DNA of 64,000 nucleotides, from assembly GCF_025564065.1 (NCBI RefSeq), contig NZ_JAMGZK010000045.1, positions 120,945 through 184,944 on the forward strand, given 5' to 3'. The position numbers and the translations under genes are program-made. The notes below the pieces were generated by a model. The model worked only from the letters and a program-made list of their open reading frames with translations, ran no database searches and had not been told where the DNA came from. Positions 35,037 to 45,697 of this stretch are shown here, one piece after another; within the stretch, counting starts at the first letter, position 1; each line of letters opens with the position of its first letter. Source of the stretch: Silvania hatchlandensis. Its GTDB lineage: Bacteria; Pseudomonadota; Gammaproteobacteria; Enterobacterales; Enterobacteriaceae.

Positions 35037-36064
35037 CAGGATTGTGCCACCAGCGGGGCCTGACGCAGCTGCGCCAGGTTGGCGCTCCCGGTGCAGAAAC
35101 AGGCCACGCGCAGCTGGGCAATGATCACCTGGAAATGGTCAATCACCGCTTCACTGGACGTTAACGCGCTTTGCAGCACTCCTGCCGCCTGCCCCACCAC
35201 GCTGGCGCCTAAGCGGATCGCTTTGGCCACCTCTATGCCGTTGGCGATCCCGCCCGAGGCCACCAGCGGCATGTCGGGCAGCGCCTGATGCAGATCCTGT
35301 AACGCCGTCGCGGTCGGTATCCCCCAGTCGGCAAAGGCCATCGCCACCGCCCGGTCATGCGCAGTGACGGCGCGCTCCCCCTCCACCCTGGCCCAACTGG
35401 TGCCGCCAGCACCGGCGACATCCAGCATCGCCACGCCCGCCGCCGCCAGCTGACGGGCAACCGTTACCGAAAGCCCGCTACCCACCTCTTTTACCACCAC
35501 CGGCACAGGCAGCGCCTCGACGGTGCGCTGAATGGCGTCGATCACCCCGCACCAGTTGCGATCGCCCCCGTGCTGGAGCGCCTCCTGCAGCGGGTTGAGG
35601 TGGATAATCAGCGCATCGGCCGCAAGAGTCTCTACGGCACGTCTGGCATAGTCGATGCCCTGTCGACCGGCGATTTGCGCCGCGCCGAGGTTGGCCATCA
35701 GCACCACGTCCGGGGCAAAGGCGCGCAGCTCGCGCGTCAGACCATAATTGGCCTCACTCTCCAGCGCCACCCGCTGGGAGCCCACCCCCATCGCCAGCCC
35801 CAGCGCCTGAGCGGCAAGGGCAAGATGCTGATTGATCTGGCTTGCCCGGCGGGTGCCGCCGGTCATTGAGCTTATCAGCAGCGGTGCGTTCAGGGTTCGG
35901 CCAAACAGCGAGGTCGAGAGATCAATATCATCAAGATGCAGTTCGGGCAGTGCACAGTGCCCAAAGCGCCATTTTTCAAAACCGTTAGTACACTTTTTTG
36001 CGCCGGGCGCGCTGTTCAGGACGATATCAAGATGATCGCTTTTACGTTGCGACAGGCTGCTCAT
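35036..36064 (-). CDS. idi: Type II isopentenyl-diphosphate isomerase (Idi-2/Fni)
   Basis: The FMN- and NADPH-dependent isomerase has 342 residues from the ATG at 36062-36064 ([20 protein letters not shown]); CGGAG lies 9 bases upstream. A GTG two codons earlier is possible. Conserved segments are [14 protein letters not shown] (about 67-75), HLNPLQE (about 155-161) and VASGGI. It interconverts IPP and DMAPP to feed CrtE. It sits between crtE and crtY, where other clusters have idi and crtX. Confidence 0.94.
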   Translation of the reverse strand: MSSLSQRKSDHLDIVLNSAPGAKKCTNGFEKWRFGHCALPELHLDDIDLSTSLFGRTLNAPLLISSMTGGTRRASQINQHLALAAQALGLAMGVGSQRVALESEANYGLTRELRAFAPDVVLMANLGAAQIAGRQGIDYARRAVETLAADALIIHLNPLQEALQHGGDRNWCGVIDAIQRTVEALPVPVVVKEVGSGLSVTVARQLAAAGVAMLDVAGAGGTSWARVEGERAVTAHDRAVAMAFADWGIPTATALQDLHQALPDMPLVASGGIANGIEVAKAIRLGASVVGQAAGVLQSALTSSEAVIDHFQVIIAQLRVACFCTGSANLAQLRQAPLVAQS

Positions 36065-36981
36065 TGGCACTCCGACGGGGATAACGACAAACTGTGGCTG
36101 ATCAGCATCAGCTGTTTTTCAAACCAGGCGTGAACATAGTGCCGGGCGGTATTTCCCGGCTGACAGGCGGTGGCAATATGCTGATCGGCGCTGCGCACAT
36201 GCTCGCGCAGTCTCAGGAATACGGTTTCTGCCCCGAGCACCGCCACCAGCGTCGATTTATCTTTATCCTGATGGGGATCTTTGCCGGTGGATGTTGAACC
36301 GTCCGTCAGGTCATCAATCAGCTGGAAGGCCTGACCAAGATCGCGGGCGAAAAAGTGCAGACGTTCGCTGACCTGGGGCGAAGCCTCGGCCGCAATGGCC
36401 GCCAGCTGGAGAGTCGCGTTGAACAGGCTGCTGGTTTTTAACTCATTGGTCAGCAGGATCTCATCGGTATTCAGGCTCTGCCGGGCACCATTCAGATCGC
36501 GAAATTGTCCCTGCACCAGCCCCATGTGCCCCACCGAAGCCGAGAGCTCAGCAATGGCCCGCGCTTTTGCCTCAGGCGTCAGCGAAGGCGCGCGGGAGAT
36601 GACGCAAAAAGCGTGACTCAGCAGCGCCACCGCCGCCAGTATCGCGACGTGTTCGCCATACTGACAGTGCACCGTCGGGCGTCCGCGCCGGAGCATGGCA
36701 TTGTCCATGCACGGCATGTCATCCAGAATCAGGGAGGCCACATGCACCATCTCAATGGCGCAGGCCAGATCCAGTACGCCCGTCTGCTCGGTTTTATAGC
36801 CCATATCCGTTGCCGCCAGCAGCAGCAATAAAGGGCGCATTCGCTTGCCGGCGACCAGCGTAGCTTCACGCATGGCCGCGTAGACCTGGCCCTCTTGCTC
36901 GCCCTCGGGCAACAGCTGTTCAAGACGGCGTTCAAACGCAGACAGCAGCATTTTGACATCATCTTCATGACTAAGGGTCAT
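36061..36981 (-). CDS. crtE: Geranylgeranyl diphosphate synthase CrtE
   Basis: The 306-residue prenyltransferase extends farnesyl diphosphate by one IPP to geranylgeranyl diphosphate. The two Asp-rich motifs are DDMPCMDNA (about 87-95) and LIDDLTDGS (about 226-234). It is the first gene of the crtE-idi-crtY-crtI-crtB operon and overlaps idi. Confidence 0.96.
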   Translation of the reverse strand: MTLSHEDDVKMLLSAFERRLEQLLPEGEQEGQVYAAMREATLVAGKRMRPLLLLLAATDMGYKTEQTGVLDLACAIEMVHVASLILDDMPCMDNAMLRRGRPTVHCQYGEHVAILAAVALLSHAFCVISRAPSLTPEAKARAIAELSASVGHMGLVQGQFRDLNGARQSLNTDEILLTNELKTSSLFNATLQLAAIAAEASPQVSERLHFFARDLGQAFQLIDDLTDGSTSTGKDPHQDKDKSTLVAVLGAETVFLRLREHVRSADQHIATACQPGNTARHYVHAWFEKQLMLISHSLSLSPSECQ

Positions 36982-37255
36982 AGGGACTTCCCCGGTGTTA
37001 GGGTAGCGACTTCCGCAGATAGAGGTAAAAACGCTTGCCGCAGGGTGATGTTAAAAAGCGTAGCGTATCCCTCTGCGTTTTGTTGCCGGGCAGGAGAAGA
37101 GAAACTAACTGGGGAATTTAAGTGAATTAAAAACAGTGAGATACGATTTACCCTATGGGATAAATTGCACAGGAATTTACATTTGTAGAGATTTTACGAC
37201 GCACTGCCGTTCCGGCGACGGCATGGCCCCGGCGCCGCAAAATGCATTTAACGCT

Positions 37256-37798
37256 TTACTCCCCCGCAATCCTCCCCACCATCGCCCTTAACTCTTCACG
37301 CGTGAGCGGCTGTCGGTCGGTGACAAAATGCAGCGTCATCCCCTCGATAAAGGCATCCAGTGCGCGGGCGGTGACCGGGTCGAACCACTGCTCCAGCGTG
37401 GTCTGGCTGGTTTTCATCCAGTCCTGCATCACGGCTTTTAATGACGCGCTGCGGTTCATAAATGCGTAAAGCTGATACATCAACTCCATGCTGCGCGGGG
37501 TGGTGACTTCGGAGCTGTAAATCAGGGTCGTGATGGAATCGCAGGCCATTTCCGGGCCGCTGACGCCTGCAAAGAACTCGCGATACTGAACCGACATCTG
37601 CTGGGTAAACCAGGTGAACGCTTCTTCGAGCAGCGCATCCATCCCGGCAAAATAGTAAGTCATTGACCCCAGCGGCACCCCGGCGCAGCTGGCGATTTTG
37701 CGATGGGTTACGGCGTTCAGGCCGTGTTCGGCGATGGTATCCAGCGTGGCCTGCAGGATCCTTTCCCGCCGCAACGGATCGTTCGGTCTTCTGTTCAT
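37256..37798 (-). CDS. rcdA: TetR-family regulator RcdA
   Basis: From ATG 37796-37798 ([20 protein letters not shown]) the protein has 180 residues, like E. coli RcdA (YbjK). The N-terminal helix-turn-helix is [39 protein letters not shown]. In E. coli RcdA activates csgD and affects biofilm and stress genes. It is divergent from ybjJ with a TGTACA-N2-TGTACA operator between them. Upstream Met codons at about 37834 overlap the operator and are not used. Confidence 0.9.
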   Translation of the reverse strand: MNRRPNDPLRRERILQATLDTIAEHGLNAVTHRKIASCAGVPLGSMTYYFAGMDALLEEAFTWFTQQMSVQYREFFAGVSGPEMACDSITTLIYSSEVTTPRSMELMYQLYAFMNRSASLKAVMQDWMKTSQTTLEQWFDPVTARALDAFIEGMTLHFVTDRQPLTREELRAMVGRIAGE

Positions 37799-37817
37799 TT
37801 TTACCTCAGCGCATTTA

Positions 37818-37831
37818 TGTACAAATGTACA
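37818..37831. promoter_or_regulatory. Probable RcdA operator
   Basis: TGTACA-AA-TGTACA, two palindromic half-sites 8 bases apart, lies 20 bases before rcdA and about 50 before the divergent ybjJ. TetR regulators usually bind such sites in their own divergent promoter, so autoregulation and control of ybjJ are expected. Confidence 0.6.
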
Positions 37832-37879
37832 CAATCTTGCTAGTGTTGTCGTCAGTGTTTTCCTTCTGGTGTTGCAATC

Positions 37880-39097
37880 ATGACCGTCATCTCATCGCGC
37901 AAAATTTTGCAGCGGCGCCTGTGGGCGCTGTTTATGTTCTTTTTTATCCCCGGTCTGTTAATGGCCTCCTGGGCCACGCGTACTCCCGCTATCCGCGATA
38001 TTTTGTCGGTCTCGACGGCGGAAATGGGTATCGTGTTATTTGGCCTGTCGATCGGCTCGATGAGCGGCATCCTCTGTTCGGCCTGGCTGGTTAAGCGTTT
38101 CGGCACCCGGAAAGTGATTCGCACCACCATGTGCTGCGCGGTTGTGGGTATGATTATTCTCAGCGCAGCGCTGTGGCTGGCCTCACCGCTGATTTTCGCC
38201 CTCGGGCTGACGGTGTTTGGCGGCAGTTTTGGGGCCGCAGAAGTGGCGATCAACGTCGAAGGCGCCACCATCGAGCGCGAGATGAACAAAACCGTGCTGC
38301 CGATGATGCACGGCTTTTACAGCCTCGGTACGCTGGCGGGCGCGGGCGTCGGGATGGCGCTGACCGCCTCGGGCATCGCCGCCAATATCCATATTTTGCT
38401 GGCCGCGCTGGTCTGTATTGCCCCCATCCTGCTGGGTATCGTCTATATCCCGGACGGCACCGGCAAGAACCCGGTGGATGAGGCCAAAGGGGGTGAGAAA
38501 GGATTACCGTTTTATCGCGATATGCAGCTGATGCTGATTGGCGTAGTGGTGCTGGCGATGGCCTTTGCCGAAGGCTCCGCCAACGACTGGCTGCCGCTGC
38601 TGATGGTGGACGGTCACGGCTTTAGCCCGACCTCCGGCTCGCTGATTTACGCCGGGTTTACGCTCGGCATGACCGTCGGGCGCTTTACCGGCGGCTGGTT
38701 TATCGACCGCTACAGCCGGGTCGCGGTGGTACGCGCCAGCGCCCTGATGGGCGGGCTGGGCATTGCGTTAATCATCTTTGTCGATGTCGACTGGGTGGCG
38801 GGCGTCTCGGTTATTCTGTGGGGGCTTGGCGCCTCGCTCGGCTTCCCGCTGACCATCTCCGCCGCCAGCGATACTGGCCCGGATGCACCAACCCGCGTCA
38901 GCGTAGTGGCCACCACCGGCTACCTCGCCTTCCTGGTTGGCCCACCGCTGCTGGGCTTCCTCGGCGAACATTACGGGCTGCGCAGCGCCATGCTGGTGGT
39001 GTTGGGATTAGTGATGATTGCCGCCCTGGTGGCCAGGGCGGTTGCCAAACCGGATTCGCAGGTTAAATCTGCCATGGAGAATGGATATGAGCGTTAA
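37880..39097 (+). CDS. ybjJ: MFS transporter YbjJ
   Basis: A 405-residue protein with about 12 membrane helices, closely resembling E. coli YbjJ (402 residues), an inner-membrane transporter of unknown substrate. The first helix is [22 protein letters not shown]. It is divergent from rcdA and its 3' end overlaps ybjI by 11 bases, so the two are cotranscribed. Confidence 0.92.
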   Translation: MTVISSRKILQRRLWALFMFFFIPGLLMASWATRTPAIRDILSVSTAEMGIVLFGLSIGSMSGILCSAWLVKRFGTRKVIRTTMCCAVVGMIILSAALWLASPLIFALGLTVFGGSFGAAEVAINVEGATIEREMNKTVLPMMHGFYSLGTLAGAGVGMALTASGIAANIHILLAALVCIAPILLGIVYIPDGTGKNPVDEAKGGEKGLPFYRDMQLMLIGVVVLAMAFAEGSANDWLPLLMVDGHGFSPTSGSLIYAGFTLGMTVGRFTGGWFIDRYSRVAVVRASALMGGLGIALIIFVDVDWVAGVSVILWGLGASLGFPLTISAASDTGPDAPTRVSVVATTGYLAFLVGPPLLGFLGEHYGLRSAMLVVLGLVMIAALVARAVAKPDSQVKSAMENGYER

Positions 39098-39899
39098 ACT
39101 GATTGCAGTTGATATGGATGGCACCTTCCTGAACGATGCGAAAGAGTACAATCGCGCGCGTTTTCTGCGCCAGTATGCGCAGATGAAGGAACAGGGCATA
39201 CGGTTCGTGGTCGCCAGCGGCAACCAGTATTACCAGCTGATCTCCTTCTTCCCGGAGATCGCCCATGAGATCGCCTTTGTCGCCGAAAACGGCGGCTGGG
39301 TGGTCAACGCCGGGGAAGATGTCTTCAACGGCGAGCTGACCCAGGCCCAGTTCGACACCGTGTCGGCCTTCCTCTGTGCAATACCCGAAGTGGAAGTGAT
39401 CGCCTGCGGCAAAGGCAGCGCCTATACCCTGAAAGCCTACGGCGAAGTGTTCCACGATCTCGCGGCGAAGTATTACCATCGTCTGGAAAAGGTGGATAAC
39501 TTTGAGCACTTCAACGACATCTTCTTTAAATTTGGACTGAACGTACCGGACGACGAGATCCCGCGCATTCAGGCAATGATCCACGAGAAGCTGAGCGATA
39601 TTATGGTGCCGGTGGCCACCGGGTACGGCAGTATCGACCTGATTCTACCGGGCGTTCACAAAGCCAATGGCCTGAGCCTGCTGCAAAAGCTGTGGGGAAT
39701 TGAAGACAGTGAAGTGGTCGCCTTTGGCGACAGCGGGAACGACATTGAGATGCTGGGTCAGGCCGGGTTTGGCTTTGCAATGGCAAATGCCAGAGATAGC
39801 ATCAAAGCCGTGGCCCGCTTTGAAGCGCCGCACAACAACGACGAAGGGGTGCTGGCGGTGATCGATAAAGTACTGAACCAGGAAGCCCCGTTCCATTAA
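39087..39899 (+). CDS. ybjI: HAD-family sugar phosphatase YbjI
   Basis: From ATG 39087 ([20 protein letters not shown]) the protein has 270 residues. It has HAD motif I DMDGTF (9-14), motif II VVASGN, motif III Lys in HKANGL, and motif [13 protein letters not shown] (about 212-222), plus a Cof-type cap. The E. coli enzyme (5-amino-6-(5-phospho-D-ribitylamino)uracil phosphatase/FMN phosphatase activity) belongs to the same group. An earlier start at 39018 lies inside ybjJ and is not used. Confidence 0.92.
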   Translation: MSVKLIAVDMDGTFLNDAKEYNRARFLRQYAQMKEQGIRFVVASGNQYYQLISFFPEIAHEIAFVAENGGWVVNAGEDVFNGELTQAQFDTVSAFLCAIPEVEVIACGKGSAYTLKAYGEVFHDLAAKYYHRLEKVDNFEHFNDIFFKFGLNVPDDEIPRIQAMIHEKLSDIMVPVATGYGSIDLILPGVHKANGLSLLQKLWGIEDSEVVAFGDSGNDIEMLGQAGFGFAMANARDSIKAVARFEAPHNNDEGVLAVIDKVLNQEAPFH

Positions 39900-39906
39900 G
39901 CGTCTG

Positions 39907-39932
39907 GCAGGCCGGGCAGAAACCCGGCCTGC
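39907..39932. terminator. Bidirectional terminator between ybjI and mdfA
   Basis: A 10-base perfect GC-rich stem, gcaggccggg / cccggcctgc with a six-base loop, lies between the converging genes. T-richness is modest on both sides. Confidence 0.65.
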
Positions 39933-39936
39933 TGCA

Positions 39937-41172
39937 TTAGTCCGGCTGCAGCGCGCTGCCGACCTGCTTGTCTTTCAGGAACACCACCATCAGCGCCAGC
40001 CACAGGATGCCGTTTACCAGGTTAAACAGGCTGAACAGCCCGTTCCCACCGCTACTGAACGCATGCTTGCTCACTTCGATTCCGACGGTGAAAATGAGCA
40101 TCTGTAACATCCCCATCGCCGCCGACACCGTGCCTTTACTCATATCGCTGGCAAACAGCGTCAGGCGCACCAGCCCGGCATTCGCCAGCCCAATCCCGAA
40201 CGCATAGATACTGAGCCCGGCGGTCATCCACAGATAAGCGTGGGACGACACTACCGTTGCCACTGCAGCCACCACCAGTCCGATTATAATCGGCCAGCCG
40301 CCCATGATGATTAACGAGCGCACGGTCCGGCGGGAGGTCAGGCGAGCCAGCACCACGTTGCCGATAATCAGTGCACCAAAGATTGGCACCTGCAGCAGGC
40401 CGTATTCGTAGCTGCTGAGCTTCTCGCCGCTGATGATGATCACCGGCGACTGGGCAATCCACGCCAGTAACGGCAGGCAGACAAAGCCGATAGCCAGCGC
40501 GCCCGCCACAAAGCGCACGTTTTTCAGCACTGCTTTATAGTCGCGCCCCAGCTCCTGCATCGACAGTTTTTCGCCAATACGGGTGGCCGTTTCAGGCATC
40601 GCACGGTACAGGCCATAAAACGAGATGGCTGCCAGCGCTGCGAACAGTACAAACATCCCCTCCCACGGCGCGACGTGAACCCACGCCGCCCCCACCAGCG
40701 GGCCCAGCAGAGGCGCAATCAGCGCCACGTTGGCCATCAGGGCGGTGATTTTGATGCACACCGCCTCTTCGAAGGATTCCTGGATTGCGGCGTAGCCGAC
40801 GGCGCCGATAAAGCACAGGCTGACGCCCTGCAGGAATCGCAGCACCATAAACTGCTCAATCGACTGCGCCAACAGGGTCGCCAGGCAGGTGACGATAAAC
40901 CACACCACCCCGGTCAGCATCACCGGACGACGGCCAATACGATCCGACAGCGGCCCGAGCAGCCACTGTAAAAACATGCCCCCCGCCAGATAGGCGGTCA
41001 TTGAGGTCGGTACCCACTCGATCCCGGCGTTGTACTGCGCCACTACCGCCAGCATGCCGGGTTGGATCATATCGTTGCCGATATAGGTAGAGAATTCGTA
41101 AAGCACCAGACACAGGGGGAACAGCAACGCCTGGCGCCCGAGACGAGTGCCGGCAGAAGAACGGTTTTGCAT
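39937..41172 (-). CDS. mdfA: Multidrug efflux transporter MdfA
   Basis: The 411-residue MFS drug/proton antiporter has 12 predicted helices and E. coli MdfA length (410). The membrane-embedded acidic residues needed for cation recognition and proton coupling are present in the first helix: Glu26 and Asp34 in [11 protein letters not shown]. The family exports chloramphenicol, quinolones and lipophilic cations and confers alkali tolerance. It is transcribed away from the PAP2 phosphatase gene. E. coli has ybjH between mdfA and ybjI; it is absent here. Confidence 0.95.
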   Translation of the reverse strand: MQNRSSAGTRLGRQALLFPLCLVLYEFSTYIGNDMIQPGMLAVVAQYNAGIEWVPTSMTAYLAGGMFLQWLLGPLSDRIGRRPVMLTGVVWFIVTCLATLLAQSIEQFMVLRFLQGVSLCFIGAVGYAAIQESFEEAVCIKITALMANVALIAPLLGPLVGAAWVHVAPWEGMFVLFAALAAISFYGLYRAMPETATRIGEKLSMQELGRDYKAVLKNVRFVAGALAIGFVCLPLLAWIAQSPVIIISGEKLSSYEYGLLQVPIFGALIIGNVVLARLTSRRTVRSLIIMGGWPIIIGLVVAAVATVVSSHAYLWMTAGLSIYAFGIGLANAGLVRLTLFASDMSKGTVSAAMGMLQMLIFTVGIEVSKHAFSSGGNGLFSLFNLVNGILWLALMVVFLKDKQVGSALQPD

Positions 41173-41278
41173 GGAGTCTCAATATCCGATAAAAAATCGC
41201 GCAGAGTGTAATGAAATGGCCGCGCCAGCGATAGCAGATTCACAAAGGTAAACATAAATAACGCACAAATCGCCGTCG

Positions 41279-41295
41279 TTTAAGGTTTCCTTAAG
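41279..41295 (+). promoter_or_regulatory. PmrA-type box before the PAP2 phosphatase gene
   Basis: TTTAAG-GTTTC-CTTAAG matches the YTTAAK-N5-YTTAAK direct repeat bound by the response regulator PmrA/BasR. A candidate -10, TATGCT, follows at 41306-41311, putting the transcription start near 41317. This predicts induction by Fe(III), mild acid or low Mg via PmrAB. Confidence 0.65.
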
Positions 41296-41339
41296 TTGGC
41301 ATCCGTATGCTTACGCTTTTCCAGTCATTGACCCTAATT

Positions 41340-42068
41340 ATGACACAAATTTCTCCCGCTTCAGAATTGTCTAAGTTAAAGACAATTAAGACAAAATTGC
41401 TTTACCCTTTGCCGCTGCGTTTTTATGGTGGTCAGCTATTGACGCTGGTGCTGCTGGCGGCCGTTTTTAGCTGGTTGTCGCGGGATGAAGGCCTCGACAG
41501 GTTGATGACCGGGTACTGGTTTGACGCCGCGAGCCAGCACTTTCCGCTCAAGGATAATGCCCTGCTGGATCTGATAAATCATCGCCTGGCGAAATACCTG
41601 ATCATTGCCCTGGCGGCCTGCACGCTGCTGTACGGGGCGTACAGGCGCAATGCCCGGCTGGTCACCGCCGCCTTACTGATGGGGCTCGGGGCGCTGGTTG
41701 TCGGCGCGCTGAAGGCCGTTAGCCACCACAGCTGCCCGTGGGATTTGCTGGAGTACGGCGGCGACGCGGTGTCGTATCCCCTGTTTGGCGCAGTACCTGC
41801 TGACAGCGGCCCGGGTCGCTGTTTCCCCGGCGGTCATTCCTCCAGCGGTTTTATGGTGATGGGGCTGTTTTTCGCCTTCTGGCGCGAGCGTCCACGGCTG
41901 GCCTGGAGCATGGTGGCGGTCGGTGTCGTCCTCGGGCTGGTGATGGGCTACGGCCAGGTGATGCGCGGGGCGCATTTTTTCTCCCATAACCTGTGGGCAG
42001 GTTGGTGGGTTTGGTTTTCTCAGGTGGTGGCTTACGGCCTGATCTCCACCTGGTTTGCAAAAAAGTGA
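41340..42068 (+). CDS. PAP2-family membrane lipid phosphatase/phosphotransferase
   Basis: The protein has 242 residues from ATG 41340 (MTQISPASELSKLKTIK); the 41307 ATG would lie at or before the predicted transcription start. About five membrane helices are present. PAP2 motifs: KAVSHHSCPW (first motif, lacking the usual RP), CFPGGHSSSG (second, His) and RGAHFFSHNLWAGW (third, Arg and His). Relatives act on lipid phosphates or lipid A. The PmrA box upstream suggests envelope remodelling. The exact substrate is unknown. It ends 7 bases before ybjG. Confidence 0.82.
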   Translation: MTQISPASELSKLKTIKTKLLYPLPLRFYGGQLLTLVLLAAVFSWLSRDEGLDRLMTGYWFDAASQHFPLKDNALLDLINHRLAKYLIIALAACTLLYGAYRRNARLVTAALLMGLGALVVGALKAVSHHSCPWDLLEYGGDAVSYPLFGAVPADSGPGRCFPGGHSSSGFMVMGLFFAFWRERPRLAWSMVAVGVVLGLVMGYGQVMRGAHFFSHNLWAGWWVWFSQVVAYGLISTWFAKK

Positions 42069-42075
42069 CGAGGCT

Positions 42076-42684
42076 ATGTTAGAAAATCTCAACTACGGAC
42101 TGTTTACTCTGATTAACGCCACCCCGGCGTCGCCCGAATGGGGTATCAGACTGGCGATTTTCATTGCCAAAGATCTGATCTCCATCGTGCCCGCGCTGGT
42201 GGTGATCCTCTGGCTGTGGGGGCCGCGCAAGCAGGTTGCCGCCCAGCGCCAGCTGGTGATTAAAATCGCGATGGCGTTGGTCATTAGCCTGCTGGCCTCC
42301 TGGCTGCTGGGCCACCTGTTCCCTCACGACCGACCGTTTGTCGATCGCGTGGGCTATAACTTCCTCCATCACGCCGCGGATGACTCCTTCCCGAGCGATC
42401 ACGGCACCGCGATTTTCACCTTCGCGCTGGCGTTTTTGTTCTGGCATCGGGTCTGGTCAGGCATTCTGCTGATGATCGTGGCCTGCACAATCGCCTGGTC
42501 CCGGGTCTATCTTGGGGTCCACTGGCCGATGGATATGCTGGGGGGAATGCTGGTCGGCCTGTTGGGCTGTCTGAGCGCGCAGATCCTGTGGAATCTGTTC
42601 GGCAACGCCCTCTATCAGTGGCTGTCACAGCTGTATCGTATTTGCTTTGCCCTGCCGATCCGCAAAGGGTGGATACGTGACTAA
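42076..42684 (+). CDS. ybjG: Undecaprenyl-diphosphatase YbjG
   Basis: From ATG 42076 (MLENLNYGLFTLINATPASP) with GACGAGG upstream the protein has 202 residues, close to E. coli YbjG (198). PAP2 motifs are HLFPHDRP, FPSDHGTA (about 108-115) and SRVYLGVHWPMD (about 147-158). It dephosphorylates undecaprenyl diphosphate to recycle the peptidoglycan lipid carrier and contributes to bacitracin resistance. It is directly downstream of the PAP2 gene, so both may respond to PmrA. Confidence 0.93.
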   Translation: MLENLNYGLFTLINATPASPEWGIRLAIFIAKDLISIVPALVVILWLWGPRKQVAAQRQLVIKIAMALVISLLASWLLGHLFPHDRPFVDRVGYNFLHHAADDSFPSDHGTAIFTFALAFLFWHRVWSGILLMIVACTIAWSRVYLGVHWPMDMLGGMLVGLLGCLSAQILWNLFGNALYQWLSQLYRICFALPIRKGWIRD

Positions 42685-42751
42685 GTAAGGTCCCGCAGGT
42701 TACACTTGAGCCCCCTGCGCAGCGGGGGTTCATACACTGCTCCGAGGATCT

Positions 42752-43510
42752 ATGGAAACACGACGCGACGAACGCCTGGCGCAACTGATTAATGCGCTCA
42801 AGCGCAGCGATAAACTGCATCTGAAAGAAGCCGCCGCGCTGCTGGGCGTATCGGAAATGACCATTCGTCGCGACCTCAACAGCGAGAGCGGGCCCGTTGT
42901 GCTGCTTGGGGGATACATTGTCCTTGAGCCCCGCAGCGCCAGCCACTATCTGCTGAGCGATCAAAAGACACGGCTGGTGGAAGAGAAGCGCAAAGCAGCG
43001 CGCCTGGCCGCCGGGCTGGCACAACCCCATCAGACGCTGTTTTTTGACTGCGGCACCACCACGCCGTGGATCATCGAAGCCATTGATAACGACCTGCCGT
43101 TTACCGGGGTCTGTTACTCCCTGAACACCTTTCTCGCCCTGCAGGAAAAGCCCGGCTGCCGGGTGATCCTCTGTGGCGGTGAGTTCCATGCGAGCAACGC
43201 CATTTTCAAACCGCTTAACCTGCAGGACACGCTCAGCAACCTGTGTCCGGATATCGCCTTTTACTCGGCCGCGGGCGTACACGTCCGTCAGGGCGCGACC
43301 TGCTTTAATCTGGATGAACTGCCGGTAAAACAGTGGGCGATGAGCATGGCGCAGTATCATGTGCTGGTGGTCGATCACAGCAAGATCGGTAAGGTGCGCC
43401 CTGCACGGATGGGGGATCTGTCGCACTTTGACGCGATCGTCAGCGACTGCCGTCCGGATGACGAAATGGTGACGTACGCGAAAGCCCAGCAGATTAAGCT
43501 TATCTATTAG
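42752..43510 (+). CDS. deoR: Deoxyribose operon repressor DeoR
   Basis: The 252-residue regulator has the DeoR-family N-terminal helix-turn-helix (LHLKEAAALLGVSEMTIRRDL, about 22-42) and the sugar-phosphate-sensing C-terminal domain with FFDCGTTTPWI and LCGGEFH. In E. coli it represses deoCABD and nupG and is released by deoxyribose-5-phosphate. It converges on dacC. Confidence 0.95.
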   Translation: METRRDERLAQLINALKRSDKLHLKEAAALLGVSEMTIRRDLNSESGPVVLLGGYIVLEPRSASHYLLSDQKTRLVEEKRKAARLAAGLAQPHQTLFFDCGTTTPWIIEAIDNDLPFTGVCYSLNTFLALQEKPGCRVILCGGEFHASNAIFKPLNLQDTLSNLCPDIAFYSAAGVHVRQGATCFNLDELPVKQWAMSMAQYHVLVVDHSKIGKVRPARMGDLSHFDAIVSDCRPDDEMVTYAKAQQIKLIY

Positions 43511-43521
43511 GTGAGGGTTAT

Positions 43522-43554
43522 TGCCCGGTGGCGCTTCGCTTGCACGGGCCTACG
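43522..43554. repeat. REP-type palindromic element
   Basis: tgcccggtggcgcttcgctt followed by gcacgggcctacg is a typical enterobacterial REP palindrome. It lies in the gap between the converging deoR and dacC genes. Confidence 0.7.
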
Positions 43555-43570
43555 GTTTTGTGCAGTGTGT

Positions 43571-43604
43571 AGCCGCCACCCGACAATGGCAGCGGCTTAC
43601 TTTT
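43571..43604 (+). terminator. Probable deoR terminator
   Basis: agccgc (43571-43576) pairs with gcggct (43592-43597), followed by tactttttacc. It lies 60 bases after deoR and just before the dacC stop. Confidence 0.5.
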
Positions 43605-43607
43605 TAC

Positions 43608-44813
43608 CTACTTAAACCAACCCCCGAACCAGTCGTGGAATTTCATCAGCACGAAGTCCCACATCCGACCGAAGAATCCGCCCTCCTCGACCGCTTCCAT
43701 CACGATCAGCGGACGCTGCTCGATGGATTTGCCGTTCAGCTGGAAGTCGATAGTGCCCACCACCTGGCCTTTTTTCAGCGGCGCAGTCAGCTGTTTTTCG
43801 GTCAGGGTGTAGCTGGCTTTAAGGTTTTTCAGCTGGCCGCGCGGAATGGTGACAGAGCCTGCTTCGCCCGCGCCGAGATTGACCTCGCTCTTATCGCCGA
43901 ACCACACGCGCTGGCTGATAAAGGTAGCGTCAGGTTTGATCGGGGTGACAGTTTCGAAGAAGCGGAAGCCCCATGTCAGCAGTTTTTCAGATTCGTTAAA
44001 GCGAATTCTGTCGGTTTTGGTGCCGAGCACTACCGAGATCAAACGCATATCGCCCTGCGTCGCCGAGGCCACCAGGTTATACCCTGCCCCTGCAGTGGTG
44101 CCGGTTTTCATCCCGTCCACATTGACGTTGCTGCTCCACAGCAGTCGGTTACGGTTCTGCTGGCGGATCTTGTTGAAGGTAAACTCTTTCTCTTTATGGA
44201 TGGCGTACTCTTCCGGCACATCATGGATCAACGCCCGGCCCAGCAGCGCCATATCGCGGGCGGTACTGAACTGGCCCGGCGCGTCCAGCCCGTGGACGGT
44301 TTTAAAGGTGGTGTTGGTCAGCCCTAATTTCTGCGCATAGCCATTCATCAAACCAATGAAAGAGTCCTGGCTACCGGCAACATAGTCAGCCAGCGCGATA
44401 CAGGCATCGTTGCCCGACTGAATGATCACCCCTTTATTGAGGTCAGAAACCGCCACCTGATCGCCCGGTTTCAGGAACATCACCGATGAACCGCGCAGCG
44501 CCGGGTTGCCGGTCGCCCATGCGTCTTTACCGATCGTCACCATGTCCGTGAGCTTAATCTTGCCCGCCTTCAGCGACTGCCCTACCACGTAGCTGGTCAT
44601 GATTTTCGTCAGGCTGGCCGGATCGAGTTTTTCATCCGCGTTGCCTTCCGCCAGCACTTTGCCGCTGGCGTAGTCCATCAATATCCAGGCGCGCGCATCA
44701 ACGGGCGGGGCTTCTGGTGCCGCCTGTTCCGCTGCGTACAGCGAAGGTGCAAAAAGGACCAGCAGCGCAGAACCTGCCACCAGACCACGTAAAGAAGTTG
44801 TTTTTCGCATCAT
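43608..44813 (-). CDS. dacC: D-alanyl-D-alanine carboxypeptidase DacC (PBP6)
   Basis: The protein has 401 residues from ATG 44813 ([20 protein letters not shown]) with GGTGG upstream; the earlier start at 44855 is less likely. A Sec signal ends near AEQAAP. Penicillin-binding motifs are SLTK (about 67-70), SGN (about 132-134) and KTG in VDGMKTGTT (about 235-237). The C-terminal amphipathic helix ([18 protein letters not shown]) anchors it on the periplasmic face. It trims the pentapeptide and stabilises stationary-phase wall. Confidence 0.95.
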   Translation of the reverse strand: MMRKTTSLRGLVAGSALLVLFAPSLYAAEQAAPEAPPVDARAWILMDYASGKVLAEGNADEKLDPASLTKIMTSYVVGQSLKAGKIKLTDMVTIGKDAWATGNPALRGSSVMFLKPGDQVAVSDLNKGVIIQSGNDACIALADYVAGSQDSFIGLMNGYAQKLGLTNTTFKTVHGLDAPGQFSTARDMALLGRALIHDVPEEYAIHKEKEFTFNKIRQQNRNRLLWSSNVNVDGMKTGTTAGAGYNLVASATQGDMRLISVVLGTKTDRIRFNESEKLLTWGFRFFETVTPIKPDATFISQRVWFGDKSEVNLGAGEAGSVTIPRGQLKNLKASYTLTEKQLTAPLKKGQVVGTIDFQLNGKSIEQRPLIVMEAVEEGGFFGRMWDFVLMKFHDWFGGWFK

Positions 44814-45069
44814 AAAGCCACCCGAATGTCCTTTCCAAAAATCACGCCACACCACCGTGTCGCAAGAAGCGATGAGTAATAACGTACTAATGAACTTAAA
44901 AAAACCTTAACCACGTAAAGTTTTTAAAGTTTATGCAATAACAACACAGGACGCTTTGACCAGGTCGATTTTTTTCTCATCTGTTGCGTAATTGTTAGGT
45001 TTATCCCACCATGGGAGCCACATGCGCTGATGCACATCCGGAATTCGTCTTTCACTTTAAGGGGTTATT

Positions 45070-45696
45070 ATGATTACTTTGTGGGGCAGGAATAATTCAA
45101 CCAACGTTAAAAAGGTACTCTGGACGCTGGAAGAGCTGGATTTACCGTACAAGCAGATTCTGGCGGGTTTACAGCACGGGGTGAACAAAGAGGCCGACTA
45201 TCTGGCCATGAACCCGAACGGGCTGGTGCCCCTGCTGCGCGATGATGAAACCGACATTACGCTGTGGGAATCCAATACTATCGTGCGCTATCTCGCGGCG
45301 CAGTACGGTCAGGACCGCCTGTGGATCGATGCGCCCGCACAACGCGCCGAGGGTGAAAAGTGGATGGACTGGGCCAGCCAGACGCTCTCTCCTGCTCATC
45401 GGGGGATCCTGATGGGGCTGGTTCGCACCCCGGAAGCCGAACGTGATTACCCGGCTATTCATGCCGCAAAAGAGGCCTGTGAACCCCTGTTCGCACTGAT
45501 GGACGCTACGCTGGCAACCCAGCCCTGGTTCTCAGGGGACAAATTTGGGGTCGGTGATATCGCCGTCGCGCCATTAGTCTGGAACCTGACCAACGTCAGC
45601 CTGGAGTGGACCGAGCGCCCGCACCTGGCACGCTGGCAGGCGTTGCTGACGGAACGCCCGGCCTACCGTCAGGTGGTGATGATCCCGGTCAGTTGA
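45070..45696 (+). CDS. gstB: Glutathione S-transferase GstB (YliJ)
   Basis: The 208-residue protein has an N-terminal thioredoxin-fold domain ([20 protein letters not shown]) with the ESNTIVRYL glutathione-binding segment (about 67-75) and an all-helical C-terminal domain. It matches E. coli GstB, active on bromoacetate. AAGGGG lies 9 bases upstream. It converges on yliI with a 1-base gap. Confidence 0.92.
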   Translation: MITLWGRNNSTNVKKVLWTLEELDLPYKQILAGLQHGVNKEADYLAMNPNGLVPLLRDDETDITLWESNTIVRYLAAQYGQDRLWIDAPAQRAEGEKWMDWASQTLSPAHRGILMGLVRTPEAERDYPAIHAAKEACEPLFALMDATLATQPWFSGDKFGVGDIAVAPLVWNLTNVSLEWTERPHLARWQALLTERPAYRQVVMIPVS

Positions 45697-45697
45697 G

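Noticed and set aside
36982..37255. Search for an RcdA dyad or other known operator before crtE
   Set aside because: No TGTACA pair or other clear operator was seen; pigment regulation cannot be stated from sequence.
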